This document shows positions 43,640-52,702 of a stretch of DNA of 64,000 nt, one piece after another. Position numbers and translations under genes: made by a program. The first letter of the stretch is position 1. Every line of letters starts with the position of its first letter. The DNA lies in NCBI RefSeq assembly GCF_902809835.1, contig NZ_CADDWM010000015.1:372001-436000 (forward strand), in the 5' to 3' direction. Source of the DNA: Agromyces sp. Marseille-P2726. Its GTDB lineage: Bacteria; Actinomycetota; Actinomycetes; Actinomycetales; Microbacteriaceae. Below the pieces are notes generated by a model. It was given only the letters and a program-made list of their open reading frames with translations. It made no database searches and was not told the DNA's origin.

Positions 43640-44178
43640 GCGTCGCCTCCCTCGATCGTCACCGCATCCTCGCCATCGATCTCACTGAGGAGCACGTTGA
43701 CGCGTTCCCGGGCCGAGCTCGGCAGGTTCTTGCCCACGAAGTCGGCGCGGATCGGGAACTCCCGGTGGCCACGGTCGACGAGCACGGCCAGGCGCACGGC
43801 CTTGGCACGACCGAGGTCGGCGAGGGCGTCGAAGGCGGCGCGGATGGTGCGGCCCGAGTAGAGCACGTCGTCGACCAGGACGACCGTCCTGCCGTCGATG
43901 CCGCCGGGCGGCAGCTGCGTCGGCGAGGGAGTGCGCGTGCGCGTGCGGCCGAGGTCGTCGCGGTACATCGTCACGTCGAGCGCCCCGGCGAGGTCGGCCA
44001 GGGCATCGGGCTCGATGCGGGCGATGGTCTCGGCGATGCGCCGGGCGAGGAACACGCCCCGGGTCGGGATGCCGAGGATGACGAGATCGGAGGCCCCTCT
44101 GTTGGACTCGAGGATCTCGTGCGAGATGCGAGTCAGCGCTCGCGAGATGTCAGCCTGGCTGAGGACGGCGCGTGCCAA
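43636..44178 (-). CDS. pyrR: Pyrimidine operon regulator PyrR / uracil phosphoribosyltransferase
   Basis: The product is 180 aa from TTG 44178 with GGGAG 8 nt upstream. The PRPP motif is [21 protein letters not shown], and RISHEILE and [14 protein letters not shown] match the family. PyrR binds pyr mRNA when UMP is high and has weak UPRTase activity. It is the first gene of pyrR-pyrB-pyrC-membrane protein-carA-carB-pyrF, and its leader carries the matching RNA site. Confidence 0.97.
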   Translation of the reverse strand: MARAVLSQADISRALTRISHEILESNRGASDLVILGIPTRGVFLARRIAETIARIEPDALADLAGALDVTMYRDDLGRTRTRTPSPTQLPPGGIDGRTVVLVDDVLYSGRTIRAAFDALADLGRAKAVRLAVLVDRGHREFPIRADFVGKNLPSSARERVNVLLSEIDGEDAVTIEGGDA

Positions 44179-44182
44179 GGAC

Positions 44183-44222
44183 CGACTCCCTTCTCCGCCT
44201 CACCGGACGGCCTTAAAGGTTG
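44183..44222 (-). promoter_or_regulatory. PyrR-binding leader element over the pyrR ribosome-binding site
   Basis: The leader RNA reads CCUUUAAGG, CCGUCC, GGUGAGGC, GGAGAAGGGAG just before the UUG start. This matches the PyrR recognition pattern (UUUAA...GUCC.G.GAGGC). CCUU at the 5' side can pair with AAGG that includes the Shine-Dalgarno, so PyrR-UMP binding would block translation, as described for mycobacteria. A possible -10 box TAGACT lies at 44236-44241, giving a leader of ~50 nt. Confidence 0.8.
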
Positions 44223-44326
44223 TCTTCTCCGCACGAGTCTACCGGGAACCCTTGGCACGGATTTCGCGGGCTGAGAGTACCATCTGCCCATGCGGTCGCA
44301 TCCCGAGTGGCCCGAGGAGGTCTCCG

Positions 44327-44542
44327 ATGTCCGGCGCAGGCACCGCGGATGAGCAGGAGCCCGCCGCCGACGGCACGGTGGAAGCGTGGGGTCGTTCCGA
44401 ATCCAATCCCGTCGGCGGCTGGTACGGCCTACGGAAGGGCTACCGAGGAAGGTTCGGGATGTACCTCCCGCCGCTGCTCGAGGAACTCGGGCTCGCGGAG
44501 CTCACGCACGACGCCCGCAACAACCGAGTGCGCGCCGTCTGA
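44327..44542 (+). CDS. Small hypothetical protein
   Basis: This 71-aa ORF has ATG at 44327 and a strong GAGGAGG 6 nt upstream. It has an acidic N-terminus, then a coherent segment NPVGGWYGLRKGYRGRFGMY with aromatic/basic residues and a hydrophobic LPPLLEELGLAELT helix. No family recognised. It is divergent from pyrR; its promoter must lie within 44223-44320 (TTGGCA at 44252 is a possible -35). The ribosome site and composition support it as real. Confidence 0.5.
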   Translation: MSGAGTADEQEPAADGTVEAWGRSESNPVGGWYGLRKGYRGRFGMYLPPLLEELGLAELTHDARNNRVRAV

Positions 44543-44600
44543 CCTCGTGTCCCACGAGTGAGGGGTGCCGCTCGATTGCGCGCGGCGATACCGTGCGAAG

Positions 44601-45245
44601 ATGCGCAACCATCCGTCTCGGTCCGTGAGCGTGGCGGCGGCGTTCGCAGCGTCACTGTGGGCGTTCCTGCTCCTGCCGCCTCAGCAGGCGGCGTGGTCGG
44701 GTGCTGACGTCCCGCCCTGGCTCGGTGCTCTCGACCGGATGCCGCTCTACGACGGCATCCGGCTGTGGCTGCAGGCGATCGGACAGCAGGACTTCTACCT
44801 GGCGTTCGGTGCTGCGTCATCCGTCTCGTTCGTCTTGGTGTGGTTCGCCACCGGCCCGATCCTCGCGGAGTTCGGCCGGCTCGGGCGGGTGCTCGGCGCG
44901 CTCGTGCTCCTCACGGCGCCGATCACCGCGCTGAGCTACCTGAACCACTCGCCGGATGCCCCGCTGCACGGCCTGTGGGGCGCGGAGGCGTTCATGCTGA
45001 TCTTCATCGGAGTCCTGGCGCTCGTCGTCGCGCTCTTCGCCGGACGAGGCACGGTGCCGATCTGGGAGCGGGTGCTGCTCGGCCTGACCCTGCCCATCCT
45101 CGTCGCTTCCACGTTCCTGTTCACCTACTGGCCGCACGGGACGCTGGTCGGGTTCGGGCTCCAGGCCGCGGCCCTCGCCGCCTGGGGCAAGCGCGCCCCT
45201 GCGGCCGAACCGAGCCCGGCGGCCGCCACCCTGCGGGCGGCCTGA
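44601..45245 (+). CDS. Polytopic membrane protein, unknown function
   Basis: The product is ~214 aa with five or six hydrophobic helices (e.g. FAASLWAFLLLPP, YLAFGAASSVSFVLVWFATGP, GALVLLTAPITALSYLNH, FMLIFIGVLALVVALFAG, VLLGLTLPILVASTFLFTYWP). A short Ala/Pro-rich tail follows. The start is uncertain: ATG 44601 (MRNHPSRSV, weak GCGAAG site) is preferred over GTG 44565. No transporter signature was recognised. It converges on the DoxX-like gene across a strong hairpin. Confidence 0.7.
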   Translation: MRNHPSRSVSVAAAFAASLWAFLLLPPQQAAWSGADVPPWLGALDRMPLYDGIRLWLQAIGQQDFYLAFGAASSVSFVLVWFATGPILAEFGRLGRVLGALVLLTAPITALSYLNHSPDAPLHGLWGAEAFMLIFIGVLALVVALFAGRGTVPIWERVLLGLTLPILVASTFLFTYWPHGTLVGFGLQAAALAAWGKRAPAAEPSPAAATLRAA

Positions 45246-45262
45246 GGGCCGGCGAGCAGACG

Positions 45263-45295
45263 GGAGGGGCGGGGCGCCGATCGCCCCGCCCCTCC
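45263..45295. terminator. Bidirectional hairpin terminator
   Basis: GGAGGGGCGGGGCG (45263-45276) pairs exactly with CGCCCCGCCCCTCC (45282-45295) around a 5-nt loop. It sits in the 71-bp gap between two convergent genes, so it can end both transcripts. No T-tract on either side. Confidence 0.75.
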
Positions 45296-45316
45296 GTCCG
45301 AGTCCGGACACGATGG

Positions 45317-45850
45317 TCATCGCACCGATCGCGGTCCGCGCAGCACGCGCGACGCGACCACCAGGGCGGCGGCGACGAGCACCACGTTCTTCAGTACGTA
45401 CTGGCCGAGCAGCGTCGGGCCGGATGCGGCGAAGAGCTCGCCAGGGAAGAACACGAGCGGCGAGAAGATGCCGACGAAGGCGACCGCGAGCACGACGAGA
45501 CCGAACCGGGCGAAGACGCCCGAGATGAGTGCGAGGCCGGCGACCGTCTCGATCACGGCGGTGAGGATGAGTGCGAGCTGACCGCCGACGAGGCCGAAGG
45601 TGAGCACGCCCCATGTCGCTTCGACGAGCGATTCGACCGGGCTCACCCCGGGGAAGAACTTCAGGACGCCGAACGCGACGAACACCGCACCCAGAGCGAC
45701 GCGAAGCGCCGGGATGCTCCATCGCTGGAGCAGTTCCTTCAGGCCGGCCTCGAGCGATGCGAGGCGATCGAGGACATCGATCCGGGCGACGGGAACGGGA
45801 CGTGGGCCGACGGGCTGGAGACCGGGAGTCGGGGCGGAGATGCTGGACAT
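45317..45850 (-). CDS. DoxX-like membrane protein
   Basis: The product is 177 aa from ATG 45850 with AAGGAG ~10 nt upstream. After a Pro-rich N-terminus it has four helices of the DoxX pattern (ALRVALGAVFVAFGVLKFFPG; ALILTAVIETVAGLALISG; FGLVVLAVAFVGIFSPLVFF; VLKNVVLVAAALVVASR). DoxX-type proteins are integral membrane proteins linked to redox or oxidative-stress complexes in some bacteria; the role here is unknown. Confidence 0.8.
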   Translation of the reverse strand: MSSISAPTPGLQPVGPRPVPVARIDVLDRLASLEAGLKELLQRWSIPALRVALGAVFVAFGVLKFFPGVSPVESLVEATWGVLTFGLVGGQLALILTAVIETVAGLALISGVFARFGLVVLAVAFVGIFSPLVFFPGELFAASGPTLLGQYVLKNVVLVAAALVVASRVLRGPRSVR

Positions 45851-46017
45851 GGCGATGGTGCTCCTTCCAGAGCGATCGGTGAGTGATGGTGGTCGATGTG
45901 CCGCAATGCAGCACCTCACCAAGTGAACCGGCCACGCCCCCGCCGCAGATCCGGGCCTGCGCCGGATTCCGCCGAGGGAATCCACGCGGCTCGGGCCGGG
46001 GTTAACACTGGGAATGT

Positions 46018-46036
46018 CGCGGCATGCCCAGCCGCG
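46018..46036 (-). terminator. Weak hairpin after nusB
   Basis: In the minus-strand RNA CGCGGC-UGGGCAU-GCCGCG forms a 6-bp stem 13 nt after the nusB stop. The rest of the 198-bp gap (45851-46048) holds the upstream region of the DoxX-like gene; nothing else recognised there. Confidence 0.3.
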
Positions 46037-46048
46037 GCAGGCCGGGTG

Positions 46049-46462
46049 TCAGGCCTTCGCGTGCGAGATGGCCGCGAGCAGGCCGTTCACGAACCCCGCC
46101 GAGTCGTCGGTCGAGAGCACCGTCGCCGCCTCGACGGCCTCGGAGATCGCAACGGGGTCGGGCACGCCGTCGTTGTACACGATCTCCCACACGCCGATGC
46201 GCAGCAGGGCGCGATCGATCGCGGGCATGCGCTCCAGGGTCCATCCTCGCGAGTGGGTCGTGATGAGCTCGTCGATCTCGTCGCGATGGTCGACGATGCC
46301 GTCGATGATCTCGCGGGCGTAGAGCCACGACGCCTGTCGCTCGGGCTCCGAGACGGCTCGCTCGGCCTCGACGGCGAGCACCTGCTCGACCGGCACCTGG
46401 CGCATGTCGGCCGAATAGAGCATGTCGAGGGCGCGCTTGCGCGCCTTCGTGCGGGCGCTCAC
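46049..46462 (-). CDS. nusB: Transcription antitermination factor NusB
   Basis: The 137-aa all-helical protein begins ARTKARKRALDMLYSADMRQ and has LITTHSRGWTLERMPAIDRALLRIGVWEI, the NusB fold signature, and DSAGFVNGLLAAI at the C-terminus. It binds boxA with S10 in rRNA antitermination. The start is GTG 46462, overlapping the efp TAG by 1 nt. Confidence 0.96.
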   Translation of the reverse strand: MSARTKARKRALDMLYSADMRQVPVEQVLAVEAERAVSEPERQASWLYAREIIDGIVDHRDEIDELITTHSRGWTLERMPAIDRALLRIGVWEIVYNDGVPDPVAISEAVEAATVLSTDDSAGFVNGLLAAISHAKA

Positions 46463-47025
46463 TAGTCGTTCACGCGGCCGAGGTACTCGCCGGTGCGGGT
46501 GTCGACCTTGACCTTGGTGCCCGTCTCGAGGAACAGCGGAACCTGGATCTCGTAGCCGGTCTCGACCGTGGCCGGCTTGGTTCCACCGGTCGAGCGGTCG
46601 CCCTGGAGGCCCGGCTCGGTGTAGGTGATCTCGAGCACGACCGACGCGGGCAGGTCGATGTAGAGCGGGTTGCCGTTGTTCAGCGCGATGGTGACGGGCT
46701 GGTTCTCGAGCATGAAGTTCTTCGCGTCGCCGACGATGGAGGCGGGCACGGTGAGCTGGTCGTAATCGGTGGCGTCCATGAAGACGAAGCCGTCGCCGTC
46801 GCTGTAGAGGTAGGTGAAGTCGCGGCGGTCGACGTTCTCGATGTCGACCTTGGCCCCCGCGTTGTAGGTCTTGTCGACGGTCTTGCCGGTGACGACGTTC
46901 TTCAGCTTGGTGCGCACGAACGCCCCGCCCTTTCCGGGCTTGACGTGCTGGAACTCGACGACGCTCCAGAGCTGGCCGTCGATGTTGAGGACGACGCCGT
47001 TCTTGATGTCAGCGGTGCTTGCCAT
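46462..47025 (-). CDS. efp: Elongation factor P
   Basis: The 187-aa product has three beta-barrel domains. The loop at K32 (KPGKGGAF) is the position modified in other phyla; actinobacterial EF-P usually acts without the enterobacterial beta-lysylation, and no epmA/B is nearby. It relieves stalling at polyproline. The gene order aroQ-efp-nusB is conserved in actinobacteria. Confidence 0.98.
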   Translation of the reverse strand: MASTADIKNGVVLNIDGQLWSVVEFQHVKPGKGGAFVRTKLKNVVTGKTVDKTYNAGAKVDIENVDRRDFTYLYSDGDGFVFMDATDYDQLTVPASIVGDAKNFMLENQPVTIALNNGNPLYIDLPASVVLEITYTEPGLQGDRSTGGTKPATVETGYEIQVPLFLETGTKVKVDTRTGEYLGRVND

Positions 47026-47100
47026 GCGGAGTGTTTCCGATCGATCGAGGGAAGTCTGAGGGCGCGCGTGATCGCGTGCGACTGATCGAGTGTAGTCGAC

Positions 47101-47541
47101 TCATCCCTGCGATCGCAGAACCCAGTCGACCGCCAGTCTGTAGGAATCGGAACCGAACCCCGCGATCACTCCGGTGGCGACGCCCGAGATCACGCTCGTG
47201 TGGCGGAATGCCTCCCGCGAATGCGGGTTCGAGAGGTGCACCTCGACGAGCGGGACTCCCGCCTGCTGCAGCTGTGCAGCGGCATCCCGCAATGCATAGC
47301 TGTAATGCGTGAACGCGGCAGGGTTGAGCACCACGGGCAGTCGCCGATCGACCGCCTCGTGGATCCAGCCGATGAGCTCGGCCTCATCGTCGGTCTGGCG
47401 CACGTCGATCTCGACCCCTTCGGGTGCGGATGCCGCGAGGTCGGCCTCGATGTCGGCGAGTGTCTCGCTGCCGTACACCTCGGGCTCGCGGGTGCCGAGC
47501 CGGCCGAGGTTCGGCCCGTTCAACACGAGGATCGTCGTCAT
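47101..47541 (-). CDS. aroQ: 3-Dehydroquinate dehydratase, type II
   Basis: The 146-aa flavodoxin-like dodecameric enzyme has ILVLNGPNLGRLGTREPEVYG (catalytic Tyr), LNPAAFTHYSYAL and VEVHLSNPHSREAFRHTS (catalytic His). It performs the third step of the shikimate pathway. It lies 79 nt below aroB, with a palindromic repeat in the gap. Confidence 0.97.
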   Translation of the reverse strand: MTTILVLNGPNLGRLGTREPEVYGSETLADIEADLAASAPEGVEIDVRQTDDEAELIGWIHEAVDRRLPVVLNPAAFTHYSYALRDAAAQLQQAGVPLVEVHLSNPHSREAFRHTSVISGVATGVIAGFGSDSYRLAVDWVLRSQG

Positions 47542-47564
47542 GCTCGAAGCCTAGCCAGCCCGCT

Positions 47565-47599
47565 GGTCGAGGAGCGCGCGAAGCACGCGTCCCGAGACC
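47565..47599 (+). repeat. Palindromic dispersed repeat copy between aroQ and aroB
   Basis: GGTCGAGGAGCGCGCGAAG followed by CACGCGTCCCGAGACC is an imperfect palindrome (GGTC/GACC ends, CGCG-CGAAG-CACGCG centre). It resembles the element at 39621-39654 in the opposite orientation. It could fold in RNA between aroB and aroQ and modulate read-through. Confidence 0.6.
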
Positions 47600-47620
47600 G
47601 ACCGGCCGGCCGCCCCGCAC

Positions 47621-48718
47621 TCACGAGCCGATCTCCTGGTACGCGGCGAAGAGCAGGGACTGGTCGGGTGCGTGCATCACGGTGGGCTTCGCGAGGTCGT
47701 CAAGCACGATGAAGCGCAATTGCCCCGCCCGCGCCTTCTTGTCGCGCTGCATGGTTGCGAGGAGGGTGTTCCAGCGACCCACCGGGTAGGTCGTCGGCAG
47801 CCCCAACAGGTCGAGCACGCGCTTGTGCCGGTCGGCGACCTCGTCGGAGAGCCGCCCGGACAGCCGACCGAGCTCGGCGGCGAACGCCATGCCGACGGAG
47901 ACCGCCGCGCCGTGCCGCCACTGGTAGCGCTCGGCGTGCTCGACCGCGTGGCCGAGCGTGTGTCCGTAGTTCAGGATCTCGCGGAGCCCCTGTTCGGTGA
48001 AGTCCTCGGAGACGACGTCGGCCTTCATCCGGATCGCGAGTTCGACCACTCGGCGGAACGCGGGCGTCGACGGGTCGGTCGCGATCTCGGGGTCGGCCTC
48101 GATGATGTCGAGGATCTCGGGGTAACGGATGAACCCGGCCTTCACGATCTCGGCGAAGCCCGCGAGGATCTCGTTGCGAGGCAGCGTGTCGAGGAGGCCG
48201 AGGTCGCAGAGCACCGCGGCCGGCGCGTGGAAGACTCCGACGAGGTTCTTGCCCTCGTTCGTGTTGATGCCGGTCTTGCCGCCGATCGCGGCATCGACCA
48301 TGCCGAGCACCGTCGTCGGCACCTGCACGACCCGAACCCCACGGAGCCATGCCGCCGCCACGACCCCGGCGGGGTCGGTGACCGCGCCCCCGCCGAGGCC
48401 GACGATCGCGTCGCTGCGAGTGAAGTCGGCCTGCCCGAGGATCTGCCAGCAGAACGCCGCCACCTCGACGCGCTTGCCGGCCTCGGCGTCTGGAACCTCG
48501 GCGAGCAGCACGTCGAATCGGCCCTGCAGCTCCTCGCGTATCGCTGCTGCACGTGCGCCGAGCGTCGGGGGGTGCACGATGAGCCCCTTGCGCGGCGCCT
48601 GGCCGAGGGCGTCGCCGAGTTCGGCGCCCACGCCGCGACCGACGATGACGTCGTATCCCGCCTCGCCGCCCACGCGGATGCTCGAGCGGGCGTCGTCGGC
48701 TGGCCGGCCGTCGGTCAT
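47621..48718 (-). CDS. aroB: 3-Dehydroquinate synthase
   Basis: The 365-aa product has the NAD-binding VGLGGGAVTDPAGVVAAAWLRGVRVVQVPTTVLGMVDAAIGGKTGIN core and the metal-binding NYGHTLGHAVEHAERY. It makes dehydroquinate from DAHP. It overlaps the aroK stop as ATGA. Confidence 0.97.
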   Translation of the reverse strand: MTDGRPADDARSSIRVGGEAGYDVIVGRGVGAELGDALGQAPRKGLIVHPPTLGARAAAIREELQGRFDVLLAEVPDAEAGKRVEVAAFCWQILGQADFTRSDAIVGLGGGAVTDPAGVVAAAWLRGVRVVQVPTTVLGMVDAAIGGKTGINTNEGKNLVGVFHAPAAVLCDLGLLDTLPRNEILAGFAEIVKAGFIRYPEILDIIEADPEIATDPSTPAFRRVVELAIRMKADVVSEDFTEQGLREILNYGHTLGHAVEHAERYQWRHGAAVSVGMAFAAELGRLSGRLSDEVADRHKRVLDLLGLPTTYPVGRWNTLLATMQRDKKARAGQLRFIVLDDLAKPTVMHAPDQSLLFAAYQEIGS

Positions 48719-49233
48719 CGTGTTCCTCCGAACCGCTCGGTGATGTCCTCGACGATTCGCGCGACCGAGCGGCGCGACGTGTCGATGTCGTAGTCGGCGA
48801 GCGCCTCGTAGACGGGCGCTCGCTCCGCGAGGATCGCCGTCCAGGCGGCCATCCCGCCCGTCGCGAGCAGTGGCCGGGTGCCGCCCCTGAGCCGCGGTGC
48901 CACGGCTTCAGGCGAGACGCGCAACCACACCACGGGCAGGTCGGCGAGGTCGTCTCGCGTGTCGGGATGCAGCACGGCTCCGCCCCCGAGCGAGATCACC
49001 GCCTCTTCGCGCAGGGCGTCGGCCACCACGCCCCGCTCGAGTGTGCGGAACCCTGCTTCGCCTTCGCGCTCGAAGATCGCGTCGATCGGCCCGTGTCGTT
49101 CGACGATGCGCCCATCGGTGTCGATGAACGGCGCGCCGACGGATGCCGCGATCCGCTGCCCCACCCGCGATTTGCCCGAGCCCATCGCGCCGATGAGCAC
49201 GAAGGGCAGCGGCAGGCGTGCCCGTTCAGACAT
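48715..49233 (-). CDS. aroK: Shikimate kinase
   Basis: The product is 172 aa from ATG 49233. It has Walker [12 protein letters not shown], the shikimate-binding [20 protein letters not shown] and SLGGGAV, and the lid Arg in RPLL. It overlaps the aroC stop by 8 nt (ATGTCTGA). Longer readings antisense to aroC are spurious. Confidence 0.96.
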   Translation of the reverse strand: MSERARLPLPFVLIGAMGSGKSRVGQRIAASVGAPFIDTDGRIVERHGPIDAIFEREGEAGFRTLERGVVADALREEAVISLGGGAVLHPDTRDDLADLPVVWLRVSPEAVAPRLRGGTRPLLATGGMAAWTAILAERAPVYEALADYDIDTSRRSVARIVEDITERFGGTR

Positions 49234-50443
49234 GATCGGTGGCGCGACCCCCGGCGACCTCCGTACGCAGGGACTCGGGGATGGACGCGAGGTACGACTC
49301 GAGATTGCGGCGCGTCTCGGCCACCGCGTCACCGCCGAACTTCTCGAGCACCGCATTCGCGAGGGTGAGCGCGACCATCGCCTCGGCGACGACGCCGGCC
49401 GCGGGCACCGCGCAGACATCCGACCGCTGATGATGGGCGGGCGCCGCCTCGCCGGTCGCGACGTCGATCGTCGGCAGCGCGTGCGGCACGGTCGCAATGG
49501 GCTTCATGCCGGCCCGGACGCGGAGCACCGTGCCGGTCGACATGCCGCCCTCGGTGCCGCCCGCGCGGTCGCTCGCGCGGACGATGCGGCCGTCGGTGAG
49601 GTGCAGCTCGTCGTGGGCGGCCGACCCGCGCCGCGTGCTGGTGACGAAGCCGTCGCCCACCTCGACGCCCTTGATCGCCTGGATGCCCATGAGGGCGGCC
49701 GCCAGCTGCGCGTCGAGGCGGCGGTCCCAGTGCACGTACGAGCCGAGTCCGGGCGGAACCCCGTATGCGAGCACTTCCACGACCCCACCGAGGGTGTCGC
49801 CGTCTTTATGGGCGGCGTCGACCTCGGCCACCATGCGTGTCGATGTGTCGGGGTCGGCGCAGCGGAGCGGGTCTGCGTCGAGCCGGTCGACCTCGTCGGG
49901 CAGCGGCAGGGGACGATTCTCGGGCACGCGCACCGGACCGATCGCAATGGTGTGCGAGACGAGTCGGATACCGAGCTCGGCGAGGAAGGCGCGCGCGACC
50001 GCGCCGAGTGCCACCCGCGCCGCGGTCTCGCGAGCGCTGGCTCGTTCGAGCACCGGCCGCGCCTCGTCGAAGCCGTACTTCTGCATGCCGACGAGGTCGG
50101 CGTGCCCGGGCCGGGGACGCGTGAGCGGTGCGCCGCGCCCACGGCCCAGGCTCGCGGGATCGACGGGCTCGGGGCTCATGACCTCCTGCCACTTCGGCCA
50201 CTCGGTGTTGCCGATCCGCAGCGCGATGGGGCTGCCGAGAGTCTCGCCATGTCGCACGCCGCCGGAGATCACCAGCTCGTCCTGTTCGAACTTCATCCGT
50301 GCGCCGCGCCCGTAGCCGAGCTTGCGGCGGGCGAGATCGGCGCGAATGGCGTCGAGCGAGACGGGGATACCGGCGGGAAGACCCTCGAGGATCGCGACGA
50401 GCTCAGGGCCGTGCGACTCTCCGGCAGTGAGCCAACGGAGCAT
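49226..50443 (-). CDS. aroC: Chorismate synthase
   Basis: The product is 405 aa from ATG 50443 with GGAAGG ~9 nt upstream. It starts [25 protein letters not shown], with conserved [44 protein letters not shown] and [19 protein letters not shown]. It is FMN-dependent, making chorismate for the trp genes in the same window. Confidence 0.97.
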   Translation of the reverse strand: MLRWLTAGESHGPELVAILEGLPAGIPVSLDAIRADLARRKLGYGRGARMKFEQDELVISGGVRHGETLGSPIALRIGNTEWPKWQEVMSPEPVDPASLGRGRGAPLTRPRPGHADLVGMQKYGFDEARPVLERASARETAARVALGAVARAFLAELGIRLVSHTIAIGPVRVPENRPLPLPDEVDRLDADPLRCADPDTSTRMVAEVDAAHKDGDTLGGVVEVLAYGVPPGLGSYVHWDRRLDAQLAAALMGIQAIKGVEVGDGFVTSTRRGSAAHDELHLTDGRIVRASDRAGGTEGGMSTGTVLRVRAGMKPIATVPHALPTIDVATGEAAPAHHQRSDVCAVPAAGVVAEAMVALTLANAVLEKFGGDAVAETRRNLESYLASIPESLRTEVAGGRATDHV

Positions 50444-50466
50444 TCCCCCATCCTTCCACAGGCGTG

Positions 50467-51297
50467 TCAGAGGGCTTCGCGCATGGCGGCGAGCACCGCC
50501 CGCTCGTTCGGCAGGGGTGCCTGGGGGTCGCCCGCCACGAAGATGCGCACCTGCAGCAATGCCTGGTGCAGCAGCATCCCGAGCCCGTCGACGACCGCGC
50601 CGCCGGCCTCGAGCCACTGCGCCGCGAGTGCGGTCGGCCACGGATCGTAGGCGACGTCGAACAGGAGCGCGCGCCGCATGAGATCGACGGATGCCGCGGT
50701 GCCGAGCTCCGCGCGACCCGGGACGGTGCTGGCGACGAGCTCGACGTCGTCGACGGACGCGAAGTCGCGCAGCGGCGCCACATCGACCTGCAGGCCCAGG
50801 CGGCCTCCGAGTTCGACGAGGGCGCCGGACGCCTCGGGTCGCCGCAGCAGCACGCGGACCTCGCGCGCTCCGAGCTCGGCCATCGCCGCGAGTGCGGATG
50901 CCGCGGTCGCTCCCCCGCCGATGAGCGCCCCGCGTCGCATACGGTCGAATCCGGCAACGCCGAGCGCGCGCACGATGCCGCCGACGTCGGTGTTGAAACC
51001 GCGGCGACGGCCGGCGTCGAAGAGCACGGTGTTCGCCGCGCCGGTGAGGTCCACGAGTTCCTCGACCTCGTCGAGGAGCGGGATGACCTCCTGCTTCAAG
51101 GGCATGGTGAGCGAGAGCCCGAGCCAGGATTCGTCGCGCGAGTCGATGAAGGCCGCGAGCCCCGACCCATCGACCTCTTCCGACGAGTACTGCCAGTCGA
51201 GTCCGAGCGCGCGGTATGCGGCGCGGTGCAGGGCAGGGCTCTTCGAGTGGGCGATCGGCGAGCCCAGCACCGCGAGGCGGCGGGGGTCACTGGCCAT
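50467..51297 (-). CDS. aroE: Shikimate dehydrogenase
   Basis: The product is 276 aa from ATG 51297, overlapping the mltG stop by 11 nt. It has the substrate motif [31 protein letters not shown] and GAANTV. The dinucleotide loop [14 protein letters not shown] departs from the usual GAGGA but keeps the glycine-rich turn. It reduces dehydroshikimate; NADPH use is inferred. Confidence 0.93.
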   Translation of the reverse strand: MASDPRRLAVLGSPIAHSKSPALHRAAYRALGLDWQYSSEEVDGSGLAAFIDSRDESWLGLSLTMPLKQEVIPLLDEVEELVDLTGAANTVLFDAGRRRGFNTDVGGIVRALGVAGFDRMRRGALIGGGATAASALAAMAELGAREVRVLLRRPEASGALVELGGRLGLQVDVAPLRDFASVDDVELVASTVPGRAELGTAASVDLMRRALLFDVAYDPWPTALAAQWLEAGGAVVDGLGMLLHQALLQVRIFVAGDPQAPLPNERAVLAAMREAL

Positions 51298-52702
51298 AGT
51301 CGGGGTGGTCCTCGAGCCATTGGTAGAACCGCTCAGCGGCCGCCTCGTGCTCTTCGAGCGTCGCACTGAACACCGTCTCGCCGGTCTCGGGATCGACCGT
51401 CACGAAGTACAGCCAGGGCCCGTCGGCGGGGTTGAGTGCTGCCGCGATCGCGTCCGCGCCCGGGTTGCCGATCGGACCCGGCGGCAGGCCCGGATGCACG
51501 TACGTGTTGTACAGGTTGCCGGCATCGGCGCGTTCCGCGTCGGTCGTGGTCACGACCGAGTTGTCGCCGGTGCCGTAGTGCACGGTCGAGTCGAACTGCA
51601 GCAGCATTCCCTGCTCGAGCCGGTTCTGGATCACTCGGGAGACCTTCGTGAAGTCCTGCGGCAGGCCCTCGCGTTCGATCAGCGAGGCGATGGTGGCCAC
51701 GCGATACCGGTCCTCGGGCGGCACCCCCGCGGCGTCGAAGGCCGCCAGGCTCTCGCCGACCATGGTCTGCACGACCTCCTCGGCCGTGACGCCGGGATCG
51801 AACGTGTACGTCGCGGGGAACAGGAAGCCCTCGAGGCTGGTCGCCTCGGCGGGAAGGCCGAGGGCCTGCGGATCCGCCGCTGCCGCCTGCAACTCCTCGA
51901 GCGGGATCTGCAGCACGGCGGATGCCTCGGCGAGGGCCTCGCCGGCCCACGTGCCCTCGGTGATGAGCAGCGTGTTCTCGAGCTTGTTCGCGGGGTCGAG
52001 CAGCGCGTCGAGTGCAGCCTGGGCGCTCATCTGCTCGGCGAGCGTGTACGCACCCGGGTGGAACTCGGGTTCGGGAGCCTGGGCGAGCAGCAGGTCGTAG
52101 AAGGCGTCGTACGACGCCGTGACCCCCTCATCGACGAGGTTCTCGGCGATGTCCGAACCGGTGTCGCCCGTGTGGATCACGAAGATGACCTCGCCGGTGC
52201 CCGCGCCGGAGTAGTCGGCGGCCGGTGTGAACCGCTCGATGAGCGAATTGACGGGACCCTGCAGGAAGAAGAACGCACCCGCCGCGAGCGCGGCGACCAC
52301 GACGAGGCCGATGAGGCACCCCAAGGCGCCCCGACCCCGTCGGCGTTCGGGCGCATCGTGGTCGTGGTCGTACGCCGCCGCGGCACGTCGGTCGGCCCGC
52401 GACGGCCTCGGGGTCTTGAAGACGTCCGGCTCGGGCTCCACCTCGACCTCGGGCTCCACCTCGACCTCGGGCTCCACCTCGACCTCGGGCTCGGCCACCG
52501 CCAACCGACGCTCCAGCTCACGGGCCTCGCGCCGGGTCATGGGCTGTTGCGATCCATCCCCTGCCGCGCCCCTCGCCCGGTTCAGGGGAACGTCGTCGCC
52601 CATTCGGGGTCGCGACGGGACGTCGCCGGCCAGCAGCGCGTTCCAGTCCTCGGACGAGCGATCTGAGGACGATCCGCCCGGATCAGGTGGAAGGTGGGTC
52701 AC
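51287..52702 (-). CDS. mltG: Endolytic murein transglycosylase MltG (YceG-like)
   Basis: The product is 471 aa from GTG 52702 (GTGA overlap with ruvX). A ~125-aa disordered cytoplasmic region contains a VEVEPE repeat, then a helix (~128-148, GCLIGLVVVAALAAGAFFFL) and an extracellular LysM-like plus catalytic domain. The active-site Glu lies in ATIASLIEREGL, and YNTYVHPGLPPGPIGNPGADAI is the family motif. It cleaves nascent glycan strands and sets their length. Confidence 0.95.
   Translation of the reverse strand: MTHLPPDPGGSSSDRSSEDWNALLAGDVPSRPRMGDDVPLNRARGAAGDGSQQPMTRREARELERRLAVAEPEVEVEPEVEVEPEVEVEPEPDVFKTPRPSRADRRAAAAYDHDHDAPERRRGRGALGCLIGLVVVAALAAGAFFFLQGPVNSLIERFTPAADYSGAGTGEVIFVIHTGDTGSDIAENLVDEGVTASYDAFYDLLLAQAPEPEFHPGAYTLAEQMSAQAALDALLDPANKLENTLLITEGTWAGEALAEASAVLQIPLEELQAAAADPQALGLPAEATSLEGFLFPATYTFDPGVTAEEVVQTMVGESLAAFDAAGVPPEDRYRVATIASLIEREGLPQDFTKVSRVIQNRLEQGMLLQFDSTVHYGTGDNSVVTTTDAERADAGNLYNTYVHPGLPPGPIGNPGADAIAAALNPADGPWLYFVTVDPETGETVFSATLEEHEAAAERFYQWLEDHPDYGQ
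52431..52493 (-). repeat. 18-bp tandem repeat in mltG
   Basis: TCGGGCTCCACCTCGACC is repeated three times exactly (52431-52484) plus a partial copy. It encodes Glu-Val-Glu-Val-Glu-Pro units in the disordered N-terminal region of MltG. Copy number is likely variable between strains. Confidence 0.9.

Noticed and set aside
44179-44326. Classic terminator/antiterminator attenuator for the pyr operon
   Set aside because: No intrinsic terminator between the PyrR site and the pyrR start; the site overlaps the Shine-Dalgarno instead.
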